A stretch of 64,000 nucleotides of DNA from Alphaproteobacteria bacterium. Its GTDB lineage: Bacteria; Pseudomonadota; Alphaproteobacteria; ATCC43930; CGMCC-115725. Below, one piece after another: positions 1-9,070 of this stretch. Location: the NCBI GenBank assembly GCA_030041385.1, contig JASHNY010000171.1:1-64000 (forward strand). Reading direction: 5' to 3'. The notes beneath the pieces are model-generated. The model was not told where the DNA came from and did not search any database. It worked only from the letters and a program-made list of their open reading frames with translations. The number at the start of each line of letters is the position of its first letter. Positions within the stretch are counted from its first letter, which is position 1. Position numbers and translations under genes: made by a program.

Positions 1-116
1 GCCATGAAGGCGCCCTCCAAGGGCCCGAACGGATGGCACTTGCCGCTCATCAGCTCGGCGAGCACCTCGGCGACACGCTGAGGTTCGCGCGCCGGTATCG
101 AGACGTGGTGGATCAT
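1..116 (-). CDS. N-terminal fragment of a small protein, possibly VOC/glyoxalase-like (runs off the left edge)
   Basis: Reading leftward from an ATG at 116, the frame stays open to the edge and gives 38 residues beginning MIHHVSIPARE and containing KCHPFGPLEG. A strong ribosome binding site (GGGAGG) lies five bases upstream of the ATG, which supports a real start. The opening (hydrophobic-His-His-hydrophobic, then a helix such as VAEVLAELM) resembles the first strand and helix of vicinal-oxygen-chelate proteins, but 38 residues cannot settle the family. The forward frame over the same bases is its antisense shadow. Confidence 0.55.
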   Translation of the reverse strand, partial: MIHHVSIPAREPQRVAEVLAELMSGKCHPFGPLEGAFM

Positions 117-352
117 CGCAGCCTCCCTGACAGTAAAAATGGCGCCGCGCTGCACCGCGCGGCCGCTCGCGTCTTTGCGCTTCCGCGGCAAGCGGAAACA
201 AGAGCATCTTACCCGACCGCCCCCGATCTTTCGAGGCATCGGGTGAACATGGTCGGACGGGCCGATTGAATATCCAGATCGCGGCCGAAACCCGGCCGAT
301 CCGCCGGCGCCCGCCGGGACCTTCCACGACCAGTTCGACGGCGCCCGCGCCG

Positions 353-1666
353 CTAGTCGCTACTGCCGCACCGCCGGCAGGACAAAACCGTCAAACGGCC
401 GGCATTCGGTCGCGCACCATTTGGGTTTAGCGCCTGGTCCTTGAGTTCCAGGACCGGCGGCGCCTTGTGCCACCGATACCCCTGCCGTCCCTTCGTACGA
501 CCGTACTCGAACAGCGCCCGCAAATAGGCCGGGTCGAACTCCTCGTGTTTTGCAGTCGCGAAGTCGGGTTCAATGTAGGCGAGGTTATAATCGACGCCGT
601 CGCGCTTGGTGATCGCGTAGATGCGCAGGACATCATTGTAGCCGCTGTAGTGGATCATCGTCGCAATCGCGCGCGCGACGATCGGCAAGAATTGGCGCTC
701 CGTCGCCGCCCAATCGGGGGAGAGCCGCCCGTTGCGAATGATATAGGCGTGCCGCTCGCGCGCATTCTTGCGGGCGCGCGGGTTGATGCGCAGCCCGAGA
801 TCGGGCGGGTAGAGGAAGGTTTGCGCGACCGCACCGCCATCCACGTTCATTTCCTGGTAATGCTGCCCGCCGGCTTCGACATCGATCATGACCGGCGGAA
901 ACGCGCCCGGAATCGCGGACGACGCGAGCAAGATCTTTCGGACGAGCGCAAGCGCGCCCGGTTTGCCGCTTGCCGCGATCGCGCCGATGTTCCAGATGAT
1001 CGGCCGCTGCACGTCGAGGTTTGTCGTGCCGATCAGGAGCAGCCGGCCCTTCCGGTACTCCCGCGCGATGTCGGCGAGCGCCTGCTCGGTCATGTACCGC
1101 CTCACCAACCCGGCCAGCGGCGACGTGTCGGAGAGCGCGTCGCTGAACAGCGCGCCGAAGAAGCCCCGCGGCTTATGGATGTCCGACGGTTTGATCGTCG
1201 TGTACATCGTGCACAGCGCGTTGTGGTAGGGCTGCCCCAAAAAGGCAAACGGCGCGATCATCGCGCCGGTGCTGATCCCGGTCACTAGCTTGAACGACGG
1301 CATCGTGCCGCGATCCTCCCAGCCGCAGAGCAATCCGGCGCCGAACGCGCCGTTGTCCCCGCCGCCCGACACGGCGAGAAAATAGGCGGGCGGCAGCCTC
1401 TGATTGGAGCCCGGCGGCAGGCCCGCCGCACGGCGTTCGCGCTCGACCGATTCTAGCGCTTCGCGGGCCAAGGCGGCGCCCTGGGTGTCGGGCCAGAAGC
1501 GCGCGTTGGGAGTGCCGAGCACGGTGATCTGGTCGCTCAGTTCGCGCGGCGCCGGCGGTCCGCGCTCGATGCCGCCGCATCCCGCGACAAAGGCCACCGC
1601 CACCAGCAAAATTGCGCGGGCGAACCGAGCGAACGCAAACGGCGCGGATGACGATGAACGCGTCAT
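353..1666 (-). CDS. Patatin-like phospholipase, predicted lipoprotein
   Basis: This 437-residue protein carries the patatin catalytic set. There is a glycine-rich oxyanion motif GGGDNGAFGAG near residues 101-111, a nucleophile elbow GISTG with Ser132, and the DGG of the Ser-Asp dyad at 276-278. The N-terminus has a hydrophobic signal ending in VAGC with Cys30, a good lipobox, so the enzyme is probably anchored to a membrane facing the periplasm. The family hydrolyses acyl esters of phospholipids; the substrate here is unknown. The gene stands alone, and I see no FNR-type box in front of it. All catalytic residues expected for activity are present. Confidence 0.85.
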   Translation of the reverse strand: MTRSSSSAPFAFARFARAILLVAVAFVAGCGGIERGPPAPRELSDQITVLGTPNARFWPDTQGAALAREALESVERERRAAGLPPGSNQRLPPAYFLAVSGGGDNGAFGAGLLCGWEDRGTMPSFKLVTGISTGAMIAPFAFLGQPYHNALCTMYTTIKPSDIHKPRGFFGALFSDALSDTSPLAGLVRRYMTEQALADIAREYRKGRLLLIGTTNLDVQRPIIWNIGAIAASGKPGALALVRKILLASSAIPGAFPPVMIDVEAGGQHYQEMNVDGGAVAQTFLYPPDLGLRINPRARKNARERHAYIIRNGRLSPDWAATERQFLPIVARAIATMIHYSGYNDVLRIYAITKRDGVDYNLAYIEPDFATAKHEEFDPAYLRALFEYGRTKGRQGYRWHKAPPVLELKDQALNPNGARPNAGRLTVLSCRRCGSSD

Positions 1667-1939
1667 GATCGATCGGCCGCAGAAGGCCTCGAAGGAAAAA
1701 TGGCAGCCGACCTCATCGGTAGCGCTGCCATGACCTGACTAGCTCGGTATTTCTATCTTTACGATTGCCCGCAATCCATCGTCGTTTATGGCAACAATGC
1801 GAGGTCCGGGTACAATTTGTACGCGAATGGCAAGCGACCGCCGCGTGCTTAAGGCCCGATCGCCCGGCATTGACGTCGAGGGAAGGCTCGCGCATCGCTG
1901 GCTGCTGCGACAATCACTGGCCCGGGAACTTCGGCACGG
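1667..1939. other. Intergenic stretch with no recognisable feature
   Basis: This 273-base gap separates the 5' end of the patatin gene from the 3' end of the alcohol dehydrogenase gene. A 66-codon frame crosses it but has no ribosome site, no recognisable composition and no family resemblance. I see no palindrome or repeat here. Confidence 0.4.
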
Positions 1940-2977
1940 CTAGACGTCGATAATGACCTTCAGCGCATGCGTGCTCGCCGCATTGGCGAAAGTCTCGTAG
2001 GCATCGAGGATGCGGTCGAGCGTGAAGTGGTGCGTGATCATGCACTTCGGATCGATCTTGTGAGACTGGACGGTCTTCAGCAGCATCGGCGTCGTGGCGG
2101 TGTCGACGAGCCGGGTCGTGATTGTGATGTTGTGGGACCAGAGCCGTTCGAGATGCAGGTCGACCTTGACCCCGTGCACGCCGACATTGGCGATCGTGCC
2201 GCCGGGCGCGACGATGTCTTCGCAGGTCTCGAACGATCCCGGCACGCCGACCGCCTCGATCGCGGTGTCGACGCCGCTTCCGCCGGTCAATTTGCGCACG
2301 GCGTCGGCGGCGTTGCCGCTGCCGGCATTGACCGTCGCGGTCGCGCCGAAACGCTTGGCGACCGCCAGGCGGTTGTCGTCGAAATCGACCATGACGATCG
2401 CGGCCGGGGAATAGAACTGGGCGGTCAGCAGCGCCGCCAACCCGATCGGGCCCGCCCCGACAATGGCGACGGTGCTGCCCGGCGCGACCTTGCCGTTGAG
2501 CACGCCGCATTCGAACCCGGTCGGCAGGATGTCGCTCAGCATCACCAACGCCTCCTCATCGGCGCCGGCGGGGATCGGATAGAGGCTGGTATCGGCGTGC
2601 GGGATGCGCACGTATTCGGCCTGGGTCCCGTCGATGGCATTGCCGAGAATCCAGCCCCCGGTCGTGCAATGCGAATACATGCCGCGCCGGCAGTATTCGC
2701 ATTTCCCGCAGGCGGAGATGCACGAGATAAGCACGCGGTCGCCGGCGTGGAACGCGGTTACGCCGGCCCCTACCTGGTCGATCACCCCGACCCCTTCGTG
2801 CCCGAGGATGCGCCCAGGCGCGCAGGTGGGCACATCGCCCTTGAGGATGTGCAGGTCGGTGCCGCAGATCGTGGTTTTGACGACCCGGACAACGGCGTCA
2901 CCCGGTGCGGCGATCGCCGGGATGGCCCGGTCTTCCAGCGCCTTCCTGCCCGGTCCCTGATAGACAAACGCCTTCAT
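1940..2977 (-). CDS. Zinc-dependent medium-chain alcohol dehydrogenase
   Basis: This 345-residue MDR-family dehydrogenase oxidises an alcohol (or reduces an aldehyde) with NAD(P). The zinc site is complete: Cys in TTICGTDLHIL, His-Glu in GHEGVG, and the four-Cys structural zinc loop CGKCEYCRRGMYSHC. The Rossmann glycine motif is GAGPIGLAAL. The ATG at 2977 (MKAFVYQGPG) follows GGAGG; the longer frame back to 3073 begins with a TTG inside an FNR-type box, so it is not the start. The box centre is about 90 bases upstream, which fits induction at low oxygen. Its role may be fermentative or aldehyde disposal; the substrate cannot be read from sequence. Confidence 0.88.
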   Translation of the reverse strand: MKAFVYQGPGRKALEDRAIPAIAAPGDAVVRVVKTTICGTDLHILKGDVPTCAPGRILGHEGVGVIDQVGAGVTAFHAGDRVLISCISACGKCEYCRRGMYSHCTTGGWILGNAIDGTQAEYVRIPHADTSLYPIPAGADEEALVMLSDILPTGFECGVLNGKVAPGSTVAIVGAGPIGLAALLTAQFYSPAAIVMVDFDDNRLAVAKRFGATATVNAGSGNAADAVRKLTGGSGVDTAIEAVGVPGSFETCEDIVAPGGTIANVGVHGVKVDLHLERLWSHNITITTRLVDTATTPMLLKTVQSHKIDPKCMITHHFTLDRILDAYETFANAASTHALKVIIDV

Positions 2978-3059
2978 CCTGGCCTCCGCTACGCCAACCC
3001 TTTGCGGCGCCCGCGCGCCGGTGCGGAGCGGCTGATACGCTGGGCCTGACTTGCCGGCA

Positions 3060-3073
3060 TTGATCCGAATCAA
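3060..3073 (-). promoter_or_regulatory. FNR/FixK-type box for the alcohol dehydrogenase
   Basis: TTGATccgaATCAA is a perfect match to the TTGAT-N4-ATCAA palindrome. It lies about 90 bases upstream of the ATG at 2977. The other flanking gene (fixJ) starts about 100 bases to the right, so the box could in principle serve both. Confidence 0.8.
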
Positions 3074-3174
3074 CTCGGCAAGGCGCGGTGTCCAGTGTGG
3101 CCAGTTAACGCGAGGGCAGCGTCAGGCTATCTTGGCGTTGCAGGCAGTCGCGCTGGTGTGGTCTTTTACACGGT

Positions 3175-3819
3175 GTGGATCGAACAAAGACGATGCCGGC
3201 CGGTGGCGTGATCTATGTCGTCGATGACGACGAGGCGGTGCGCGATTCGCTATCGGTGCTGCTGGAAACCAACGGCTATACCGTCCGCACCTTCGCCTCG
3301 GCTTCCGAGTTCCTCGCCGCGGCTCCGACGCTGCGCGCCGGCTGCCTGATCGCCGACATCCGCATGCCCCAGATGGATGGGCTCGAATTGCAGCAGCGCT
3401 TGAACGAGCGGGCCCTGTCGTTTCCGCTGGTCGTGATCACCGGCCACGGCGACGTGCCGCTGGCGGTGCGGGCGATGAAGGCAGGCGCGCTCGACTTCAT
3501 CGAAAAACCGTTTGCGGCGGAAACGATCCTCAACGGCGTCGCCGCGGCCTTGCGCGATATCCATGAGCCGAAGGAGCCCGACTCCGCGGCAGCGGTCGCA
3601 ACGGCGCGGCTCGCCGGGCTGACGACGCGCGAGCGCGAAGTGCTCGACGGCCTGCTCGCGGGATTGCCCAACAAATCGATCGCCTACGATCTCGCAATCA
3701 GCCCGCGTACGGTGGAAATCCATCGCGCCCGGGTCATGGACAAGATGGGGGCGCGCAGCCTGTCGGAGCTGGTGCGCCTCGGGCTCGCCGCCGGGCTGGC
3801 ACCGGCATCCCGGCGCTGA
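3175..3819 (+). CDS. fixJ: FixJ-type two-component response regulator (REC + LuxR-type HTH)
   Basis: This 214-residue regulator has a receiver domain (acidic cluster VVDDDE, phospho-acceptor Asp61 in ADIRMPQMDG, Thr89, Lys111 in IEKPF). A GerE/LuxR helix-turn-helix follows, with LTTREREVLDGLLAG and the recognition helix ISPRTVEIHRARVMDKM. Length and layout match FixJ/TodR-class regulators. The start is a GTG at 3175; an ATG at 3193 (MPAGGVIYVV) is equally possible and would shift residue numbers by six. No kinase is adjacent, but a FixL-like kinase with a haem-PAS signature is encoded 23 kb away. The natural inference is FixL-FixJ signalling driving the fixK-like gene at 9148, though pairing with that kinase is unproven. 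Confidence 0.8.
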   Translation: MDRTKTMPAGGVIYVVDDDEAVRDSLSVLLETNGYTVRTFASASEFLAAAPTLRAGCLIADIRMPQMDGLELQQRLNERALSFPLVVITGHGDVPLAVRAMKAGALDFIEKPFAAETILNGVAAALRDIHEPKEPDSAAAVATARLAGLTTREREVLDGLLAGLPNKSIAYDLAISPRTVEIHRARVMDKMGARSLSELVRLGLAAGLAPASRR

Positions 3820-3838
3820 CCGGAAGGCCCGGGCGAGG

Positions 3839-4048
3839 TCAGGCCGCCCGGCCGAATGCCTGTAGCATCTCTTGCCGCACGCGCTCGCCGCGCAGCACCT
3901 CCTCGCGCTCGGCGCGCTCGCGCAGCGCGGCGCGGTCGGTGGCGTTTCCAGACGCATGCGTCGGCGCGACGCACGCGGTCGGGCAGCGGGTCACGCCGCG
4001 GCTGCGGAGAAAGGCGGCGATCGCGGCTTCGGTTTGCTGTGGCGACAT
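3839..4048 (-). CDS. Small conserved-looking protein with a TRCPTAC motif
   Basis: This is a 69-residue protein beginning MSPQQTEAAIAAFLRSRGV, followed by TRCPTACVAPT and a charged alpha-helical tail (DRAALRERAEREEVLRGERV). The two cysteines in TRCPTAC look deliberate, perhaps a metal or redox site. The ATG at 4048 has GGAG seven bases upstream, which is better than the longer frame that starts with TTG at 4066. I recall similar short proteins in alphaproteobacteria, without a known function. Its promoter region is shared, divergently, with norB. Confidence 0.65.
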   Translation of the reverse strand: MSPQQTEAAIAAFLRSRGVTRCPTACVAPTHASGNATDRAALRERAEREEVLRGERVRQEMLQAFGRAA

Positions 4049-4120
4049 TGCTGGCTCCGTCATCAACGTGTATTCCGCGATTGAGCCTCGCCGATAGGCC
4101 CGGCCCGCGAAATTCGGATT

Positions 4121-4140
4121 GTTCCGTAAGGGGGATTACG
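4121..4140 (+). promoter_or_regulatory. Upstream element shared with the fixK-like gene (GTTCCGTAAGG...ATTACG)
   Basis: This 20-base segment matches 17 of 20 positions of a segment at 9071-9090 upstream of the fixK-like gene, including an exact GTTCCGTAAGG. Here it lies in the divergent region between the TRCPTAC protein and norB, 35 bases left of the FNR-type box. It may bind a regulator such as FixJ; that is inference. Confidence 0.4.
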
Positions 4141-4174
4141 TAGTTGCTCGGCGGCGGGCGACTTCGCCGCAGGA

Positions 4175-4188
4175 TTGATCTAGATCAA
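4175..4188 (+). promoter_or_regulatory. FNR/FixK-type box for norB
   Basis: TTGATctagATCAA is a perfect palindromic match. Its centre is 131 bases upstream of the norB ATG, so a transcript starting about 41 bases downstream would carry a leader of about 90 bases. Confidence 0.82.
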
Positions 4189-4312
4189 GGCGGGGCCAGG
4201 AATGAGCCCGCATCGCTTGCCCGGTTGGTACGACCCAAGGGGTTGCTGGTCGTACCCGGTTTCGTCACGATCGTCGGCGCCGTCGCCGGCGGTCAATGGT
4301 GAGGGGGGTTCT

Positions 4313-6640
4313 ATGACGGTGAGCGCCGATCCCAGCCCGCGATCGCTCGACGATCCGGTCAGCAACGTGCTGAAATGGATCCTCCTCGGGGTCGCCGTCG
4401 TCACCTTTGCGCTGCTGGCCTGGGCGACGACGGCGACATACCGCGCCGCGCCGCCGCAGCCCGATCGCTTCGTGACCGCCGGCGGAACCGTGCTGATGAC
4501 GGGCGACGACATCATCGCCGGCAAAGGCGGGTTTCAGCGCGCCGACCTGATGGATTACGGCAGCCTCTACGGCATGGGCTCCTATTACGGCGAAGACTAT
4601 ACCGCCTCGGTCCTGGTCGATCTCGCTACCGCGACCCGAAACAACCTGTCGCAAGCCCGCTACGGCAAGGCGTTTTCGGCGCTTCCCGCCGACCAGCAGG
4701 CCGCGGTCTCCGCCGCGATGCGGGCCGAATTGCAAGGCCTCGACCTGACGCAGGCGAACCTTGTCGTGCCCGATGCGGCAGCCTCCGCGATCGTCTCGAT
4801 CCGCAACTCGCTCGCGAAAAGCCTGGCCGTCGCCGATCCGGCAACCGGGTGGACGCCGGCCTACAGCCTGCCTCCGGAACTCGCGCGGCAAACCGCCGAT
4901 TTCCTGATCTATTCGGCGCTGACCACGGTGGCGCGGCGGCCGGGGCAGACATGGTCGTGGACGCAGAACTGGCCGTTCGAGCCGCTGGTGGGCAACACCC
5001 CGACGACCGACACCTTCCGGTGGACCTGGATCAGCTTCTGCTTCACCTTTTTTGCGTTCGGCGCGGTGCTGTTCATCTACGAGTTTTTTCTCAACGATCC
5101 CGACGATGCGCCGATGGACCCGGTGCTGTCGACGTTCCGGCCTTTGACCCCAAGCCAGCGTCGCATCGGCAAGTATTTTCTGGTCGTTGCGGCCCTGTTG
5201 CTGGTGCAGATCGGCGCCGGCACGGTCATGGCCCATTCCTATTACGACCGCGCGAGCTTCTACGGCATCCCGATCAACGACTTCCTGCCGTTCAATTTCC
5301 TGCGCGACGTTCACATCCAGGCACCGATCGCCTGGATCGGCCTGTCGTGGATCGGCGCGGCGCTGTTTCTGGCGCCGGCGATCGCTGGCGGCCGCGAGGC
5401 CAAAGGCCAGCACGTGCTGGTCGATCTGCTGTTCTGGGCGACCGTGGCGGTCGTGGCCGGCGCGCTCGTCGGCGACTGGCTCGGCATCATGGGCTATATC
5501 AGGCGCGACTGGTTTTGGTTCGGGAACCAGGGGCTCTCCTACATCCAGCTCGGCCGGTTCTGGCAGATCGGCTTCTTTATCGGCCTGGCGCTGTGGAGCC
5601 TCCTGGTCATGCGCGCCTTGTGGCCGACGCTTTCGCTGTGGCGGCGGGCGGCACGCGAATTCTGGACCGGCCGCATCAGGCTCGAGCACCTGATCTGGGC
5701 CTCGACGATCAACATCGCCGTGCTTTACGTCTTCGGGATGATCCCGCTGACCGGGATCGAGAAATCCTTCACGCTGACAGATTTCTGGCGCTGGTGGGTG
5801 GTGCATTTGTGGGTCGAGCAATCGTTCGAGTTCTTTGCCGCCTGCATGAGCGCCTATCTGCTGATGGCGGTCGGCCTCGTCTCGCGCAAGCTCGCCGAGC
5901 GGGCGGTGTATTTCGAATTGATCCTGGTTTTTCTCGGCGGCGTCATCGGCACCGGTCATCACCTTTATTGGGCGGGAGGCCCGAGCCTCTGGGTGCCGAT
6001 GGGCAGCATGTTTTCGTTCATCGAGGTATTGCCGCTGGTGTTGTTGGTGATCGAGGCGATCCGCCAGTACCGGTTGATCCGCGCCCATACCGAGTTCAAG
6101 TACACGCTCGCCTACACTTATATCATCGGCGCGGCGTTCTGGAATTTTGTCGGCGCCGGAGTGTTCGGCGGCGGTACACTCAACGCGCCGCTGGTGAATT
6201 ATTATGAGCATGGCACCTTTCTGACCCTCAACCATGCGCACACCGCCCTGTTCGGGGCATTCGGCGAGCTGGCGATCGGGCTGATCTATTTCTGTCTGCG
6301 CTACCTCGCAGCAGACCAGCGGCCGTTTTCGGAGCGGTTGGGCCAGCTTGCCTTCTGGCTCTACAACGGCGGCCTGGTGTTGTGGATCCTGCTGAATTTC
6401 TTCCCGATCGGCTGGCCGCAACTGGATGCGGTGTACGAACACGGGCTCGCCTACGCGCGCAGCACCGCCTTTTATGACACCACGGTGCTGTGGCAGTGGA
6501 TGCGGCTGCCCGGCGATGTCGTGTTTGCGCTCGGTGCGGTGCTGATGGCCTGGGACTTTCTCGACAAATTGCGGCCGCGGTTGGGCTTTCTCCAAGCCCG
6601 AGAAGCCAGGGTCGGCCGCGGCGCGACCCCGGCCGAATGA
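4313..6640 (+). CDS. norB: Quinol-dependent nitric oxide reductase, single-subunit (qNOR)
   Basis: This 775-residue membrane protein reduces 2 NO to N2O with electrons from quinol. Its length fits single-subunit qNorB rather than the shorter cytochrome-c-dependent NorB. It has an N-terminal membrane segment (WILLGVAVVTFALLAW), a long extracytoplasmic domain of about 200 residues, then about twelve more segments with the haem-copper-oxidase-like histidines (DVHIQAPIAWIG, GTGHHLYWAG, TLNHAHTALFGAFGE). The ATG at 4313 follows GAGGGGGG; an in-frame ATG at 4202 would add 37 residues with no ribosome site. A perfect FNR-type box precedes it. No norD/norQ/norC genes are adjacent, as expected for qNOR. 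It could serve detoxification or respiration. Confidence 0.93.
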   Translation: MTVSADPSPRSLDDPVSNVLKWILLGVAVVTFALLAWATTATYRAAPPQPDRFVTAGGTVLMTGDDIIAGKGGFQRADLMDYGSLYGMGSYYGEDYTASVLVDLATATRNNLSQARYGKAFSALPADQQAAVSAAMRAELQGLDLTQANLVVPDAAASAIVSIRNSLAKSLAVADPATGWTPAYSLPPELARQTADFLIYSALTTVARRPGQTWSWTQNWPFEPLVGNTPTTDTFRWTWISFCFTFFAFGAVLFIYEFFLNDPDDAPMDPVLSTFRPLTPSQRRIGKYFLVVAALLLVQIGAGTVMAHSYYDRASFYGIPINDFLPFNFLRDVHIQAPIAWIGLSWIGAALFLAPAIAGGREAKGQHVLVDLLFWATVAVVAGALVGDWLGIMGYIRRDWFWFGNQGLSYIQLGRFWQIGFFIGLALWSLLVMRALWPTLSLWRRAAREFWTGRIRLEHLIWASTINIAVLYVFGMIPLTGIEKSFTLTDFWRWWVVHLWVEQSFEFFAACMSAYLLMAVGLVSRKLAERAVYFELILVFLGGVIGTGHHLYWAGGPSLWVPMGSMFSFIEVLPLVLLVIEAIRQYRLIRAHTEFKYTLAYTYIIGAAFWNFVGAGVFGGGTLNAPLVNYYEHGTFLTLNHAHTALFGAFGELAIGLIYFCLRYLAADQRPFSERLGQLAFWLYNGGLVLWILLNFFPIGWPQLDAVYEHGLAYARSTAFYDTTVLWQWMRLPGDVVFALGAVLMAWDFLDKLRPRLGFLQAREARVGRGATPAE

Positions 6641-6656
6641 GTGCCCCACGAAGAGC

Positions 6657-7934
6657 TTATCCGGCGGCTCCGGCGGCGATCCACCACGCCGCGCCGGCGC
6701 CGCCCAGGGCCAGCAACACCAGCGACGCGGCCGGCACGGCAGCAGTGCGGATTCCGGCAAAACCGGCAGCGTAAGCCGCCTTCAGCAAATTGTTGGACGA
6801 CGCGGCGATTAGGATCGCGGCCACCGCGGTAGCGACCGGCAGCGATGCCCCGCCGCTGGCTACGCTCAGCACGAACGGGTCGATATCGGTCGCTCCGACG
6901 GCCGCTGCCAGGACATAGAGCCCATTATTGCCGTAGGCGCCGTGCACCCAGGCGGATGCCAGCGAGATGATTACGAACAACCCCGCAAAGATCAGCGCCG
7001 CGCTCAGTTCCAGCGGGTTGGTCGTCAGGCCCGTCCCCGCTTCCATGGCCAGTTGGGGCCTGCTCAGCCGGTACCTCGCTCCGGCCAGAAGCAGGCCGGC
7101 AACCGTCAGCGCAACCAGAGTGGGGGCAAGGGCCAGCGCGATCCTCAGATCGAACATCGCGACGACGATCAGCAGACGTAAATACATCACCGCCGTGGCG
7201 ACGATGATCCCGACCTGCGCCTGGCGTATCCCCGCGGGCGCGGCACGGGTGCGTCGCGCCAGCACCACCGTGGTCGCCGTCGACGAATACAACCCGCCGA
7301 GCACCGCCGCCCACAATCCGCCCCTGTGCGGGGCGACATAGCGCTGCAGCAGGTAGCTCGCGTAGGACACCGTGCACACCGCGAGCACCGCAAGCCAAAC
7401 CTGACGCGGCGTCAGCGCGGTCAGGTGCGTCACCGGCACATCGGGCAGAAACGGCAATACCAGGCCGGTCAGAATCAGGAACTTGCCAGCGGTGACGATC
7501 TCGGCAACCTCGAGTCGCCGCGCCAGGCCGTGAAGTCTTTCCCGCCCGGTCAGCAGCAATACCGCAGCAACCGTCGCCCCGATCGCAACCCAGGGCGGCT
7601 CGATAAAGGCGATCGGGCCGAGCAGATAGGCGAGCAGATTGCAGGTCGGCACCATCAGCTCGACACTGGGCTGCCCGTCTGCTCCGCGCCTGCCCAGGCA
7701 ACGCCAGTAATAGCAGGCGAGCCATGCGCCGAGGATCAGCAGCCCCGCGGCAACCAGCACGAGACGGCCGGGGTCGATGCGGTAGAGCAGCGCGCCGGCG
7801 AGCGCCAGCAGCGGAAAGGTACGGACCCCGCCGGGACGCGCCTGTCCGCCGTGAAACTCCTCGAAGGCGAGCCCGAAGAAGAACCCGAGGCCGAGCAGCA
7901 GCAGATAGGGGGCAATCGGCAGGCCGGCGGTCAT
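6657..7934 (-). CDS. MgtC/SapB-type membrane protein with DUF4010 region
   Basis: This 425-residue, very hydrophobic protein has about a dozen membrane segments. The N-terminal part resembles the MgtC/SapB fold (LLLLGLGFFFGLAFEE, then RTFPLLALAGAL). The C-terminal half has the DUF4010 character (AVLGGLYSSTATTVVLARR, GATDIDPFVLSVASG). MgtC-like proteins are linked to Mg2+ limitation and ATP-synthase modulation, but this long subfamily has no settled function. It is convergent with norB (16-base gap) and lies downstream of a Usp gene on the same strand, 57 bases away, so it may be co-transcribed from the boxed promoter at 8911. Confidence 0.8.
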   Translation of the reverse strand: MTAGLPIAPYLLLLGLGFFFGLAFEEFHGGQARPGGVRTFPLLALAGALLYRIDPGRLVLVAAGLLILGAWLACYYWRCLGRRGADGQPSVELMVPTCNLLAYLLGPIAFIEPPWVAIGATVAAVLLLTGRERLHGLARRLEVAEIVTAGKFLILTGLVLPFLPDVPVTHLTALTPRQVWLAVLAVCTVSYASYLLQRYVAPHRGGLWAAVLGGLYSSTATTVVLARRTRAAPAGIRQAQVGIIVATAVMYLRLLIVVAMFDLRIALALAPTLVALTVAGLLLAGARYRLSRPQLAMEAGTGLTTNPLELSAALIFAGLFVIISLASAWVHGAYGNNGLYVLAAAVGATDIDPFVLSVASGGASLPVATAVAAILIAASSNNLLKAAYAAGFAGIRTAAVPAASLVLLALGGAGAAWWIAAGAAG

Positions 7935-7991
7935 GGCAGGGCCTCACCGGCCGCGACGATGCCGCCGGTCGATTGCCACCTCCGGCGCCCC

Positions 7992-8837
7992 TCAATGCGC
8001 CATAAGCACGGGGAGCGTCATGCTTTCGAGGATGGTTCGCGTGGCGCCGCCCAGCACCAGCTCGCGCACGCGCGAGCCGCCGTAGCAGCCCATCACCAGC
8101 AGGTCGGCGGCGAGGTCGCTGGCGCGCGACAGCAACGCCTCCCCGATTCCGAGATCGGCGGCGACGGTCTGTTCCACCTGGGCCTTGACGCCATGACGGG
8201 CGAGATACAGCGCGATGTCGGCGCCCGGGACCTCACCGTGGGCGATCGGGCTTTTCTGCGGGTTGATCGCGAGTACCGTGACGGATGACGCCGCCGCAAG
8301 CAGCGGCATTGCATCGTCGACCGCCCGTTTCGCCTCCCGGCTCGCGTTCCAGCCGACGAGAACCTGTTTCCCGACCTGCGCGAACTTGCCGACATAGGGA
8401 ACGACCAGCGTCGGCGCACCGACCAATAGCGCCACGTCTTCGGGCCGCGGCCGCACCAGCGGGGCCGGCTTATCGTCGGGATCGAGCTGGCCGAGCACGA
8501 TCAGGTCGGAATACTTGCCGTGCACGGCGGCAACGTCGGTCGGATAACCCCTCGCCGGCCGCCATTCGGCGGAGATTCCGGCGCGGCCTGCGATGTCTTC
8601 GAACACCTGGCGCACCTCCTCTTCCTGATTGGCGGCCTGTTCCCGCAGTTCCCGGTTCAGCGGATCGACCAGGCTGGGGTCGTAGTACCCGAAATGCAGC
8701 AGCGATTCCGTTCCGGGCACGACGTAGAGGCCGGTCAGGTGCGCAGCAAAACGCTCCGCCAGGCCCGCCGCGATGCCGAGCCGCTCGCGAAAGCGCGGGT
8801 CGGGGTCGAGAACGACGAGTATATCCTTGTAGATCAT
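7992..8837 (-). CDS. Universal stress protein, tandem UspA domains
   Basis: This 281-residue protein has two Usp domains. Each ends in a conserved strand-glycine pattern, and the second carries the ATP-binding-like run GCYGGSRVRELVLGG followed by TLPVLMAH, typical of ATP-binding UspA proteins. The chosen ATG at 8837 (MIYKDILVV) has GGAG six bases upstream; a longer frame to 9164 runs through the promoter box and is artefactual. An FNR-type box lies 80 bases upstream, so it belongs to the low-oxygen set with two further Usp genes. Usp proteins bind nucleotides and aid survival under energy stress; the specific partner is unknown. Confidence 0.9.
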   Translation of the reverse strand: MIYKDILVVLDPDPRFRERLGIAAGLAERFAAHLTGLYVVPGTESLLHFGYYDPSLVDPLNRELREQAANQEEEVRQVFEDIAGRAGISAEWRPARGYPTDVAAVHGKYSDLIVLGQLDPDDKPAPLVRPRPEDVALLVGAPTLVVPYVGKFAQVGKQVLVGWNASREAKRAVDDAMPLLAAASSVTVLAINPQKSPIAHGEVPGADIALYLARHGVKAQVEQTVAADLGIGEALLSRASDLAADLLVMGCYGGSRVRELVLGGATRTILESMTLPVLMAH

Positions 8838-8910
8838 CGGCATCTCCTGGTACCGGAACGGACCACCCTCCGATCCGCGCTCATGTTCGGAGGCAACGGG
8901 CGATGCCGCC

Positions 8911-8924
8911 TTGATCCAGGTCAA
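8911..8924 (-). promoter_or_regulatory. FNR/FixK-type box for the usp gene at 7992-8837
   Basis: TTGATccagGTCAA differs from the palindrome at one base. Its centre is 80 bases upstream of the usp ATG. It sits in a 310-base divergent region whose other side holds the fixK-like promoter; apart from this box and the element at 9071 I see nothing else there. Confidence 0.75.
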
Positions 8925-9070
8925 CCGCTGCTTTTGTCCGATCCCCCCGCCCCCGCCGTGCCGGATGGTCATGGGTCCGCCGCATCGCGGGGCGACCGAG
9001 CGCCCGGCCGCCCACTCGAAGAACCGCGCCTTCGCCTCATCCGGCGCGTAGGTAGTTTTGCGTACGCAGA

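Noticed and set aside
1713..1913. A 66-codon frame between the patatin and dehydrogenase genes
   Set aside because: There is no ribosome site, its composition is irregular and it has no family resemblance.
4265..6760. An 831-codon minus-strand frame opposite norB, and similar long frames opposite the rbbA and ftsH genes
   Set aside because: The plus-strand proteins have intact catalytic motifs; the opposite frames are Arg/Gln/His-rich with no family features.
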